Assembly (NCBI RefSeq): GCF_023156585.1
Contig: NZ_JALNMI010000002.1
Coordinates: 476,479-540,478, forward strand
Source of the DNA: Subsaxibacter sp. CAU 1640
Lineage (GTDB): Bacteria; Bacteroidota; Bacteroidia; Flavobacteriales; Flavobacteriaceae
Length of the DNA stretch: 64,000 nucleotides
Direction of reading: 5' to 3'
Numbering within the stretch: position 1 is the stretch's first letter; each line of letters opens with the position of its first letter. The translations under genes and the position numbers were made by a program. Under the pieces are notes generated by a model, which ran no database searches, had not been told where the DNA came from, and worked only from the letters and a program-made list of their open reading frames with translations. Positions 54,180 through 62,526 of this stretch are shown piece after piece.

Positions 54180-55138
54180 TATTTACGTGGTTTATATCTT
54201 GAATTATTAAAAATTTCTTCTGCGTCTTTCTGAAGCATATCCATTAACGTCACTTCATTATTTTCCATATAGGACCTCACTATTTGCCAACCAATATATT
54301 GTCCCAACCTTCCAGGAGATTCATTATCAAGCTCTAAATAGAATTTGGAAAAAGGCGCATCGGCAGTAAATCGGCTGGGCAAAGAACTATCCGTACTATA
54401 TAGCAATTCCCTTTCAATAAAATAGCTCCAAATCTGACTTTCATTGGCATCTGCCCAACTTAATTGCTCATCAGTGTAACCTATCTTTTCGACATCGGTT
54501 TTAAACGGAATCATTTTATCCTTAAAGTAAAGCTGCTTTCCAAAGTATACCATCTCATCCAACAAAGATTTTCGCTGTGACTGGAAGATATACCTTTGGG
54601 AATAGGCTCCGGCCAAATCAACCACAATCTGATTTTTGTTCATATTCTGGACGATGTACCTAGGAATATCTGTATAAAATTCGTGCTCTGAACCCAAATA
54701 TGTATCAAGAGCAATCACATCAATAGTATCAGATACAAACACTTTATTTCTGTAATCTACATAAGACGTGACTGTAACGACGCGTGGCTCTGTAAAGGTT
54801 TTGTCATAATACTTTAAATGTTGAAATAAACTTCTGATATCATTTGTTTCATCCTTAAAATCTGAAAATTCCTTTTTCACTTCTGACCATAATTCCTGCT
54901 GAAGTGTATCTTGCATTTGCTCGACCCAAAGAGAATCTGGAACTCTTGACGAAAAGATAAAAGGAAAGGCTGTTTTAAGCTTTGGAAGCTCTGACGGTTT
55001 GGCATTCGCAAAGGCTAAATCTACACGCTCCACCTTCACATCTGCATCAATTTGCGTTATTTCATTCTCCAATTTGTCTTCACTTTTGCAAGAAAACAAA
55101 AGCGTCAAGACGATTACCAAAAGATTAATTTTCTTCAT
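54179..55138 (-). CDS. gldB: Gliding motility lipoprotein GldB
   Basis: A 319-residue lipoprotein, with the lipobox cysteine at about residue 17 (LLFSCKSED). Central segments such as YLGSEHEFYTDIPRYIVQNM and the C-terminal GRLGQYIGWQIVRSYMENN match GldB. It is required for gliding in Flavobacterium johnsoniae and is found widely in the phylum. First gene of the gldB-gldC-DUF4230 unit, divergent from nadE. Confidence 0.92.
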   Translation of the reverse strand: MKKINLLVIVLTLLFSCKSEDKLENEITQIDADVKVERVDLAFANAKPSELPKLKTAFPFIFSSRVPDSLWVEQMQDTLQQELWSEVKKEFSDFKDETNDIRSLFQHLKYYDKTFTEPRVVTVTSYVDYRNKVFVSDTIDVIALDTYLGSEHEFYTDIPRYIVQNMNKNQIVVDLAGAYSQRYIFQSQRKSLLDEMVYFGKQLYFKDKMIPFKTDVEKIGYTDEQLSWADANESQIWSYFIERELLYSTDSSLPSRFTADAPFSKFYLELDNESPGRLGQYIGWQIVRSYMENNEVTLMDMLQKDAEEIFNNSRYKPRK

Positions 55139-55194
55139 ATACGAAACTAAAAAAACTTAAACGACATTAATTTTTATAAATTATCATATTCGTT

Positions 55195-55202
55195 TACTTT
55201 TG
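55195..55202 (+). promoter_or_regulatory. Putative -7 box of nadE
   Basis: TACTTTTG matches TAnnTTTG, 41 bases upstream of the nadE ATG. The -33 position is not convincing. Confidence 0.4.
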
Positions 55203-55243
55203 TTAGGCAAAGATACTATTCTTTGCGACAAACATACCTAATT

Positions 55244-56032
55244 ATGAAGACCGAAAAAGTAGTTGACCATATCGTAAATTGGCTAAAGGATTATGCCACA
55301 AACGCCAAGGTTAATGGATTTGTCATTGGAATTTCTGGCGGCATTGATTCTGCCGTTACCTCAACCCTTTGTGCCAAAACAGGTTTGAGAGTTTTGTGTG
55401 TAGAAATGCCAATCCATCAGCCACCAAGCCACGTAAGTCGAGGTCAAGAACATATAGCACAGCTCAAAAAACGGTTTGAAAATGTTGAGGATAAGTTGGT
55501 AGATTTGACACCTGTGTTTGAAGAATTTAAAACCGAAGTTGTTCTGGAAGGCAATCAAGCTACGATAGATATGGCACTTGCGAATACAAGAGCGCGCTTA
55601 CGTATGACCACTCTATATTATCACGCTGGTTTATATGGACTTTTGGTTGCTGGAACGGGAAACAAAGTAGAGGATTTTGGAGTAGGTTTTTACACAAAGT
55701 ATGGTGATGGAGGTGTCGATTTAAGCCCAATTGCAGACCTTTTGAAATCTGAAGTTTACACTATTGGCGAATATTTGGAAGTTCCAGAATCTATTATGAA
55801 AGCCGCTCCAAGTGATGGCTTATTTGGTGATGCCAGAAGCGATGAAGACCAAATAGGTGCGTCATATCCAGAGTTAGAATGGGCAATGGAAATGAAAGAT
55901 GAAGGAAAAACTGCAGAAGATTTTGAGGGAAGACAACGAAAAGCTTTTGAAATTTTTATGCGCTTTAACAGGAACAATCAACATAAAATGATTCCAATAC
56001 CTATTTGTGAAATCCCCAAAGAATTAAAATAA
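55244..56032 (+). CDS. nadE: NAD(+) synthase
   Basis: Amidates nicotinate adenine dinucleotide to NAD, using ammonia. The 262-residue protein has the ATP-pyrophosphatase loop GISGGIDSAVTS, the GTGNKVEDFGVGFYTKYGDG loop and DLSPIADLLKSEVY. There is no N-terminal glutaminase domain, so it is the ammonia-dependent form. A TTG 21 bases upstream is possible, but the ATG at 55244 is preferred. It diverges from gldB. Confidence 0.94.
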   Translation: MKTEKVVDHIVNWLKDYATNAKVNGFVIGISGGIDSAVTSTLCAKTGLRVLCVEMPIHQPPSHVSRGQEHIAQLKKRFENVEDKLVDLTPVFEEFKTEVVLEGNQATIDMALANTRARLRMTTLYYHAGLYGLLVAGTGNKVEDFGVGFYTKYGDGGVDLSPIADLLKSEVYTIGEYLEVPESIMKAAPSDGLFGDARSDEDQIGASYPELEWAMEMKDEGKTAEDFEGRQRKAFEIFMRFNRNNQHKMIPIPICEIPKELK

Positions 56033-56056
56033 CCATTGTGATTTTGGCTACAAAAT

Positions 56057-56072
56057 AAACAATCTATTGTTT
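56057..56072 (+). terminator. Possible weak terminator after nadE
   Basis: AAACAAT-CT-ATTGTTT followed by a run of T. The two-base loop is tight, so the real hairpin would open by one or two pairs. It lies 25 bases after the nadE stop. Confidence 0.4.
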
Positions 56073-56168
56073 TTTTTCTTACTTTTACACAGCAAATCTC
56101 CACAAATTTAAAATTGAACATTTAAGTTCTCACTCTTTTGTTATAACTAACCAACAAACATTTTAATC

Positions 56169-56798
56169 ATGATTAAGATATTAATTGTGGATTCTCATCC
56201 TATCGTAAGAACTGGCATAGACCTTCTTTTTAAAACGAATGTTGACATAGAAGTCGTAGGAGGTATTGCTAGTGGTATTGAAATTTTTGAATTTGTAAGA
56301 CGCCATCAGGTTGATGTCATTATTTCTGAAATTGATCTTCCTGAACTTAACGGAATCACTGCATTGCGAGCCATAAAAAAAGAGCATAGTGCCGTCAAAG
56401 TTATAATGTTCAGCCATCAACCTGAAGAAATCTATGCAATTAGCACAATCAAAGCTGGTGCTTCTGGGTATGTACATAAATCATCATCAGTGGAGGTTAT
56501 CAAAGAAGCTATCAAAACAGCCTATGGAGGCGGTATATATTTGAGTCATGATATGGAAAAACACATGAAATTTCATGACACAAAGAACGTAAAAAGCAAA
56601 ATGTTCAAAAAACTTTCAACTCGAGAGGTTGAAGTTTTAAGGCTTCTTTCCATTGGTAAGAAAAACAAAGAAATTGCCGAAGAATTGGATATTAACGAAA
56701 AAACAGTGAGTACTTATAAAGCACGCTTATTTAAAAAGTTGAATGTGACAAACCTTGTTGACTTAATTCATCAAGCGAAGCACAATGAGTTGACTTAG
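56169..56798 (+). CDS. NarL-type response regulator with Glu at the phosphoacceptor site
   Basis: A 209-residue regulator with receiver domain (1-120) and LuxR-type HTH (about 145-205: LSTREVEVLRLLSIG, EKTVSTYKARLFKKL). The segment that normally reads xxxDxxLP is ISEIDLPELNG, placing Glu54 where the phosphorylated Asp should be; the following Asp56 is in the Asn/Asp position. Asp8, a Ser in MFSHQP and the Lys of VHKSS remain. No kinase gene is adjacent. It probably works without phosphorylation or is locked in one state (inference). It converges on dnaG. Confidence 0.85.
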   Translation: MIKILIVDSHPIVRTGIDLLFKTNVDIEVVGGIASGIEIFEFVRRHQVDVIISEIDLPELNGITALRAIKKEHSAVKVIMFSHQPEEIYAISTIKAGASGYVHKSSSVEVIKEAIKTAYGGGIYLSHDMEKHMKFHDTKNVKSKMFKKLSTREVEVLRLLSIGKKNKEIAEELDINEKTVSTYKARLFKKLNVTNLVDLIHQAKHNELT

Positions 56799-56800
56799 TT

Positions 56801-58765
56801 CTAGCTACCAACTACTTTTCCTAATTTTTTCGAAAGCAAAGTTTTCAACTTTAGATAATCTCTTATATCTTCCAAGATTGGAAGCATATTTGTTTCAGGG
56901 TTTGAAGTCTCATTTTGATATTCCACCACTTTCTGGTCAATCAAGAAACAGCGCAAACTCAATATTGTTTGGGTTACCAATTGAGAAATAGATTCCTTTT
57001 TTTCCTTTGGAATGATATGATTGCGCTGCCAATCGTGCAAACGATAACGCTCATCATCCATCAAAATGGTGGTAACCTCATTTGCCATATCTTGATTGAG
57101 TTTTCCGATGAAGTCTCTCAATTGAAAATCTTCAGAATGATGCAAAGTATCAATTATTGAATAATATAAAGTTTTGAAATTGGCATCAGAAAACTGCATT
57201 TCATCTTCTTGAAGGTCCAAATAGATTTTTTCAAAAACTTTTGCCTTATGAACCACAGGTTCTAAATTTAACTCACCAGTGGTCTCATCTTCCTTAAGAA
57301 CCAAATCCTCGAAATTTTCAATTTCATTTCCATAGAGTAGCAAAATTTCGATGATCTTACGTTCCAATTCATACTGATAGTTGATTTTTTTCGTAGGTTT
57401 TTCGTGCTTGATGACGTTAAAAGCACGTTGTTCCGTCTTGTAGTTTTTGTTAGCTTCTTGATGTTCTTTTTTACTGATTTGAGCCAAGGTACTGAACAGC
57501 ACTTCTTCGCTGATATCCATAATATAAGAGCATTCTCTTATATAGATTTCCCTTTTGATAGGATCGGGAATTTTTGAAATACTGTTCACTATGTCGCGAA
57601 TGGTATCAGCCTTTTTGATTGGATCGTTATTAGCTTCTTCAACCAGCAAGCCAGCTTTAAACTGAATGAAGTCCTTTGAATTTTCTTCAAGAAATGTTGA
57701 TAATTCTTGAAGTGAATTGTGCCTTGCAAAACTATCTGGATCTTCGCCATTCGGAAACATCACAACCTTGACGTTCATTCCTTGTTCCAAAATCAAATCG
57801 ATTCCTCGAATGGAAGCTCGAATTCCAGCAGCATCACCATCAAATAATACGGTAATATTTTTGGTGAGTCTATTGACTAACCTTATCTGTTCAGGTGTCA
57901 AAGCAGTACCAGAAGAAGCCACGACATTTTTGATTCCTTTTTGATAAAATTGAATCACATCTGTATAACCTTCAACCAAATAGCAATTGTCCTCTTTTGC
58001 AATGGTTTGTTTGGCTTGAAACAATCCGTAGAGTATTTTGCTTTTATGATAGATATCACTTTCGGGTGAATTTACATATTTGGCGGTTTTCTTATCTGTA
58101 ACCAAAATACGACCACCAAAACCAAGCACGCGACCGCTCATACTATGAATTGGAAACATCACACGGCCTTTAAAACGGTCGAATTGCCTATCATCTTTAA
58201 CGATGGTAAGACCTGTTTTTTCAAGAAATTCCAATTGATATCCCTTCTTCAAAGCATCGTCTGTAAAGGCTTGCCATTCATCTAATGAATATCCAAGATT
58301 AAACGTTTTGATGGTGTCGTTGGTAAAGCCCCTTTCCTTAAAGTAGCTTAAACCGATAGCCATTCCTTGATCGGTTTTTAAAAGAATTCTTTGGAAATAA
58401 TCATTTGCAAATTCATTGACCAAGTAAAGACTTTCCCGTTCATTCGCTTCCTCCTTTTGTTCATTGGTCTGCTCGGTTTCTTCAATTTCAATATTGTATT
58501 TTTTTGCGAGATATTTAATTGCTTCCGGATACGTAAAATGCTCGTGTTCCATTAAAAACGTAACGGCATTTCCGCCTTTTCCACTACTGAAATCTTTCCA
58601 AATTTGTTTTACTGGCGACACCATAAAACTTGGTGAACGCTCATCTGTAAAAGGACTCAACCCTTTGAAGTTGCTTCCAGATTTTTTTAAAGTGACAAAA
58701 TCACCAATAACCTCCTCTACGCGGGCAGTTTCAAATACTTGTTCTATGGTGGATTTTGAAATCAA
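56801..58765 (-). CDS. dnaG: DNA primase DnaG lacking zinc ligands
   Basis: Makes RNA primers at the replication fork. The 654 residues have an N-terminal CHC2-type domain (1-100), a TOPRIM core (LVEGYTDVIQF and LFDGDAAGIRAS near 255-310) and a C-terminal helicase-interaction region. In the N-terminal domain the zinc ligands C, H, C, C are replaced by Ser37, Thr40, Asp58 and Ser61 while flanking sequence is conserved (FKGLSPFTDERSPSF, KQIWKDFSSGKGGN). The start is TTG, giving MISKSTI; an in-frame stop lies just upstream. Confidence 0.94.
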   Translation of the reverse strand: MISKSTIEQVFETARVEEVIGDFVTLKKSGSNFKGLSPFTDERSPSFMVSPVKQIWKDFSSGKGGNAVTFLMEHEHFTYPEAIKYLAKKYNIEIEETEQTNEQKEEANERESLYLVNEFANDYFQRILLKTDQGMAIGLSYFKERGFTNDTIKTFNLGYSLDEWQAFTDDALKKGYQLEFLEKTGLTIVKDDRQFDRFKGRVMFPIHSMSGRVLGFGGRILVTDKKTAKYVNSPESDIYHKSKILYGLFQAKQTIAKEDNCYLVEGYTDVIQFYQKGIKNVVASSGTALTPEQIRLVNRLTKNITVLFDGDAAGIRASIRGIDLILEQGMNVKVVMFPNGEDPDSFARHNSLQELSTFLEENSKDFIQFKAGLLVEEANNDPIKKADTIRDIVNSISKIPDPIKREIYIRECSYIMDISEEVLFSTLAQISKKEHQEANKNYKTEQRAFNVIKHEKPTKKINYQYELERKIIEILLLYGNEIENFEDLVLKEDETTGELNLEPVVHKAKVFEKIYLDLQEDEMQFSDANFKTLYYSIIDTLHHSEDFQLRDFIGKLNQDMANEVTTILMDDERYRLHDWQRNHIIPKEKKESISQLVTQTILSLRCFLIDQKVVEYQNETSNPETNMLPILEDIRDYLKLKTLLSKKLGKVVGS

Positions 58766-58851
58766 AAAATCATCAATTTAAGATGGTAAAAATACTATAA
58801 AGTGATTGGATAAAAAATTATTGATTTCCCCATTCAATTTGGAACAAAAAA

Positions 58852-58875
58852 AGAGCTTGAAAATATTCAAGCCCT
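58852..58875 (-). terminator. Rho-independent terminator after the outer-membrane protein gene
   Basis: AGAGCTTGAA / TTCAAGCCCT with one G-T pair and a 4-base loop, followed on the minus strand by TTTTTTTG. It closes the sigma factor operon before dnaG. Confidence 0.8.
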
Positions 58876-58902
58876 TTTCACTAACTCAACACAGAATTAA
58901 CA

Positions 58903-59961
58903 CTAATCCAAATCGAAACGAATTCCGAGGGAGACATTGTGTTGATCGGCCAATTGATCTTTAAACAAAGTGTTCAGGTCATATTTGGCATACAAGCTCA
59001 AACCACCTGCGCCTATATAAGCACTTAAACCATACACAAAATCTGTGGTGTTGTAATCTTTTCGGATTTTTTGCTTCACATTGTCACCATCTTCCTTATA
59101 ACGAAGTTTTTGTTGCGTGCCAGTATTGAAACCTGCATAACCACCAATACCAAACTTAAATGAGGTTGTGGTTTTATATCTGAAATAGGTATCTTTCTCA
59201 ATCTTTTTGGAAGGTCCAAATTCAAAATGCACAGGAACCACCAGATTGGTGACTCTAAATTCTGATTCTTTCAATTGGTCTGAAAATGTTTCGAGGGTAG
59301 TCATATTCCCATTTTCGATAAAATACTTGTCGTCTTTAGGTGAAAATTTATTCCATTGAAAAGAAAATCCATACTTCAATCTCACGGCATTGGATTCTTT
59401 CAATAAACGCGTTTTCCAAGCCCAACCCAATTCAACAAAACCAGAATTAAAGCTGTATGGCGTTTTGCCAAAATCTACGTCATCGATAATAGCGTTATTC
59501 AATCCTATTGCAAAAACAAGAGCACTTGTGGTACGTTTATCATATTGTTTAGGCTTATTTTTTCGGTTTATTTTCAATCCAGAAAAAGACCCAATGCTAA
59601 TGCCAACTTCCGTAGAACTTTCATCTTCATCATAATACTCTTCATTTCTTTGGAGAAGTGCAATTTTATTATCGACAATAGCTATTCGATTTTCAATGTT
59701 TAAAGCTCTCTTTTTTGCAGCTTCTTGCTTTAATTCATCGGCCTGCTCTTTGGTAATTTCACCCTTTTCCAATCGTTCATTGATGTTTTCGACTTCCTGT
59801 TTGAGATATTCTTTTTCTTCTTTTGTTATCTCTTCTTTAAGCAATTGCAGCTTATCAATTTGAAATTGATTTGTCGCAACTTTGAGTGTGTCTTGTGCAT
59901 TTGCCTTGCTGCAGATAACGCATAGGCTAACCAGCACAACCAATTTGGTAATTGTGTTCAT
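58903..59961 (-). CDS. Outer-membrane beta-barrel protein with N-terminal coiled coil
   Basis: A 352-residue exported protein. The signal peptide ends at about residue 22 (SKANAQ). Residues about 30-105 are strongly helical and charged, including RLEKGEITKEQADELK, which resembles a SHOCT-type short helical motif. From about 115 to the C-terminal LGIRFDLD it has alternating beta strands typical of porin-like barrels ending in an aromatic-containing strand. The function is unknown. It is the last gene of a sigma factor operon, 35 bases after the membrane-anchored partner. Confidence 0.7.
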   Translation of the reverse strand: MNTITKLVVLVSLCVICSKANAQDTLKVATNQFQIDKLQLLKEEITKEEKEYLKQEVENINERLEKGEITKEQADELKQEAAKKRALNIENRIAIVDNKIALLQRNEEYYDEDESSTEVGISIGSFSGLKINRKNKPKQYDKRTTSALVFAIGLNNAIIDDVDFGKTPYSFNSGFVELGWAWKTRLLKESNAVRLKYGFSFQWNKFSPKDDKYFIENGNMTTLETFSDQLKESEFRVTNLVVPVHFEFGPSKKIEKDTYFRYKTTTSFKFGIGGYAGFNTGTQQKLRYKEDGDNVKQKIRKDYNTTDFVYGLSAYIGAGGLSLYAKYDLNTLFKDQLADQHNVSLGIRFDLD

Positions 59962-59996
59962 AACTGTTCGTTTTTTAATTGATGATTATTTTTCCA

Positions 59997-60779
59997 TTAA
60001 TTGTTACGCTCGGCGACTGCAGTTCTTACCGACTCATAACCTGATTGCAAGGCTTCAAAAACCTTACTCCTGAACGATTGTTGCAAATCTTCTTCAACGT
60101 CTTGAAGGAGTGCATTGGCATCAACCGTTCTAGTATTTTCATTATATAATCTATTAGATAAAATTTCTTTTTGTGCTTGTTTCAACAAGCTATCTATTTC
60201 GGTATCTGTGACTGTTTTACCGCTTGATTTCAAATTTTTGATTTGAGCCACAACATCTTGAACCATTTGATTTTCAAAAGTGAGTGTAGTATTCTTTATT
60301 TCATTAACCTCTTTGATGGATTCTTCCGGTTTAGGTTTTTCTATTTCAGCAACCATAATTTCTTCGGAAATTGATTTCTCTGAATGCTTTTTATCTATTT
60401 TAATCACTTCAGAATCAGATTTATTTACACTTTCATTTTTGGACTTCTTTACATCTGCAACCACTTCATCTTCTTTAGTGACATCGACAGCAATTTGATT
60501 CTTTTCATTGACATTTTCTGATTGAGATGCATCATTTTTTACATCAACCACCGCAGGCGTATGACTTTTATCATAAGAATTATTGAAATACAATATCGAT
60601 ATGAATAAAATTCCCACCACACTTGCCGCAACACCAATCCACCAATAACGTGAGTTGTTCTTTTTATGCTGCTCCTCATCAAGACGCTTCGCCAAGGTTG
60701 CCCAACTTTCTGCCGAAGGCTGCAAGCTTCGCTTTTCGAGCTTATCCTTCATTTGCTCTTCATATTTAATTGGTGCCAT
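59997..60779 (-). CDS. Membrane-anchored protein next to the sigma factor, possible anti-sigma factor
   Basis: A 260-residue protein with a cytoplasmic N-terminus (1-44: LQPSAESWATLAKRLDEEQ), one membrane helix at about 46-65 and a Lys/Glu-rich extracytoplasmic part with helical segments. The N-terminal motif and the 14-base overlap with the ECF sigma gene resemble anti-sigma factors of Bacteroidota. No zinc-binding HxxxCxxC motif is present. Function is inferred from context only. Confidence 0.6.
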   Translation of the reverse strand: MAPIKYEEQMKDKLEKRSLQPSAESWATLAKRLDEEQHKKNNSRYWWIGVAASVVGILFISILYFNNSYDKSHTPAVVDVKNDASQSENVNEKNQIAVDVTKEDEVVADVKKSKNESVNKSDSEVIKIDKKHSEKSISEEIMVAEIEKPKPEESIKEVNEIKNTTLTFENQMVQDVVAQIKNLKSSGKTVTDTEIDSLLKQAQKEILSNRLYNENTRTVDANALLQDVEEDLQQSFRSKVFEALQSGYESVRTAVAERNN

Positions 60780-61329
60780 AGCTAGATTTATTTAGTTCAT
60801 TAATTTTTTGCTGCAAGAGTTGTCTTGCTTTAAACAATTGAGATTTTGAAGTACCTTCTGTGATTTTTAAAATCTCGGCAATTTCTTGATGTTTGTAACC
60901 CTCTATCGCGTACATAACAAACACCACTTTATATCCTTCTGGCAAATCATCAATCAATTGTTGAATTTCTGCAACTTCAATTTCTGTCTGGATATTATTG
61001 GTATGGTCGTGATTCACCTCAAATTCATCGACCACTAATTCCACATTTTTTTGTTGTCTTAAATGCGAAATAGCTTCCCTTACCATAATCCGTCTTAACC
61101 ATCCTTCAAAATTGCCTTCGTTTCTGAAAGAGTTTAAATTCGTAAAAGCCTTGAAAAATCCGTTCAACATCACCTCTTCAGCTTTTTGTACATCTTTCAC
61201 ATAATAGCGACAAACGCTCAACATTTTTGGCGAATGTAATTCGTAAAGCACGTGTTGTGCCTCGCGATTATTTTTCGCTGCTTTACTGATAAGTTCAGTG
61301 CTATTATTATGAAGCTGTATAACTTTCAA
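60766..61329 (-). CDS. ECF-type RNA polymerase sigma-70 factor
   Basis: A 187-residue extracytoplasmic-function sigma factor. Region 2 is around VLYELHSPKMLSVCRYYVKD and EEVMLNGFFKAFTNLNSF, and region 4 is LPEGYKVVFVMYAIEGYKHQEIAEILKI in two adjoining parts, followed by GTSKSQLFKARQLLQ. It probably drives the operon with its membrane partner and the outer-membrane protein. The start is TTG (TTG AAA GTT), the only fitting one upstream of the conserved region. Confidence 0.88.
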   Translation of the reverse strand: MKVIQLHNNSTELISKAAKNNREAQHVLYELHSPKMLSVCRYYVKDVQKAEEVMLNGFFKAFTNLNSFRNEGNFEGWLRRIMVREAISHLRQQKNVELVVDEFEVNHDHTNNIQTEIEVAEIQQLIDDLPEGYKVVFVMYAIEGYKHQEIAEILKITEGTSKSQLFKARQLLQQKINELNKSSYGTN

Positions 61330-61402
61330 AAGCGGTTTTGTTAGGTCTTCTATTTACAAAGACGCAAAAGTTGTACAAAAGGTTGCCTGAAGATTGAAAA
61401 AA

Positions 61403-62380
61403 TTATTTTTTTCGCTCTATGACGTAATTTACCATAAGGTTCAAAGATGCCTTATATTCTGAATCTGGATACATCTCAAGGAGTTTCAATGCTTCGTTTT
61501 TAAAGCTTTCCATTTTTGAAATTGCGTATTCCAATCCGCCATTTTTCTTTACGAAATCAATCACCTGCTTAACGCGCTCTTTGTCTTTATTATGATTTTT
61601 GATGGAGTTGATAAGCCACTTTTTATCCTTTTTAGAACAATTATTGAGTACATAAATCAACGGCAAAGTCATCTTTTGCTCTTTAATATCGATACCTGTT
61701 GGTTTTCCGATAGCTTCTTCGCCATAATCAAACAAATCATCTTTGATTTGAAATGCCATACCAATAAGCTCTCCAAATTTTCGCATTTTTTCGACATCAT
61801 CCGAATTTGGTTTTACAGAAGCTGCACCAAGACTACAGCAGGCAGCAATTAAGGTTGCTGTTTTTTGGCGAATGATTTCGTAATAGATGTCTTCAGTGAT
61901 ATCAAGTCGTCGCGCTTTTTCAATCTGAAGCAACTCACCTTCGCTCATCTCTCTTACTGCAACGGAAATGATTTTCAATAAATCGAAATCGTTATTATCA
62001 ATGGAAAGCAATAAACCTTTTGACAACAAATAATCGCCTATTAGAACGGCAATTTTGTTTTTCCAAAGTGCATTTATGGAGAAAAAACCTCGTCTTCTAT
62101 TACTGTCGTCAACCACATCGTCATGCACCAAAGTTGCCGTATGAATCAATTCAATGACTGAAGCACCACGATAGGTTCGTTCGCTCACCTGGCCATTATC
62201 AATCATTTTTGCTACCAAAAACACAAACATAGGCCGCATCTGTTTGCCTTTACGATTGACGATGTATGTTGTAATGCGATTGAGAAGTGCCACTTTGCTT
62301 GACATAGATAGCAGAAACTTTTGCTCGAAAAGTTCCATTTCGTAAGCAACAGGAAGTTTTATTTGTTCAACTATTTTCAA
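61403..62380 (-). CDS. All-trans polyprenyl diphosphate synthase (octaprenyl type)
   Basis: A 325-residue trans-isoprenyl diphosphate synthase that chains isopentenyl diphosphate units, probably for the menaquinone side chain. The first Asp-rich motif is LVHDDVVDDSNRRRG and the second is FQIKDDLFDYG; KGKQMRPMFVF binds IPP. Chain length cannot be read from sequence by eye. The start is TTG at 62380, giving MKIVEQIKLP; the next ATG is 14 codons downstream. It uses the product of the same isoprenoid supply as the mevalonate genes at 33-35 kb. Confidence 0.88.
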   Translation of the reverse strand: MKIVEQIKLPVAYEMELFEQKFLLSMSSKVALLNRITTYIVNRKGKQMRPMFVFLVAKMIDNGQVSERTYRGASVIELIHTATLVHDDVVDDSNRRRGFFSINALWKNKIAVLIGDYLLSKGLLLSIDNNDFDLLKIISVAVREMSEGELLQIEKARRLDITEDIYYEIIRQKTATLIAACCSLGAASVKPNSDDVEKMRKFGELIGMAFQIKDDLFDYGEEAIGKPTGIDIKEQKMTLPLIYVLNNCSKKDKKWLINSIKNHNKDKERVKQVIDFVKKNGGLEYAISKMESFKNEALKLLEMYPDSEYKASLNLMVNYVIERKK

Positions 62381-62403
62381 AAATGGCCAGATAAAATCTA
62401 ATA

Positions 62404-62411
62404 CAAACGTA
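62404..62411 (-). promoter_or_regulatory. Putative -7 box of the polyprenyl synthase gene
   Basis: The minus strand reads TACGTTTG, matching TAnnTTTG, 23 bases before the proposed TTG start, so the leader would be short. No -33 box is clear. Confidence 0.4.
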
Positions 62412-62526
62412 ATAAAAATGTAGATTATAACCCATGGTTATGATTATAGATTATTTTTTCAATTCACTATCAATGGATTCTTAAATTTCCGACATTAGCA
62501 ACGGTTAAATTTAAAACTAGAACTTT

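Noticed and set aside
61330-61402. Promoter upstream of the sigma factor gene
   Set aside because: TTTTG and CTTTG segments are present, but none makes a proper TAnnTTTG with a correctly spaced -33 box.
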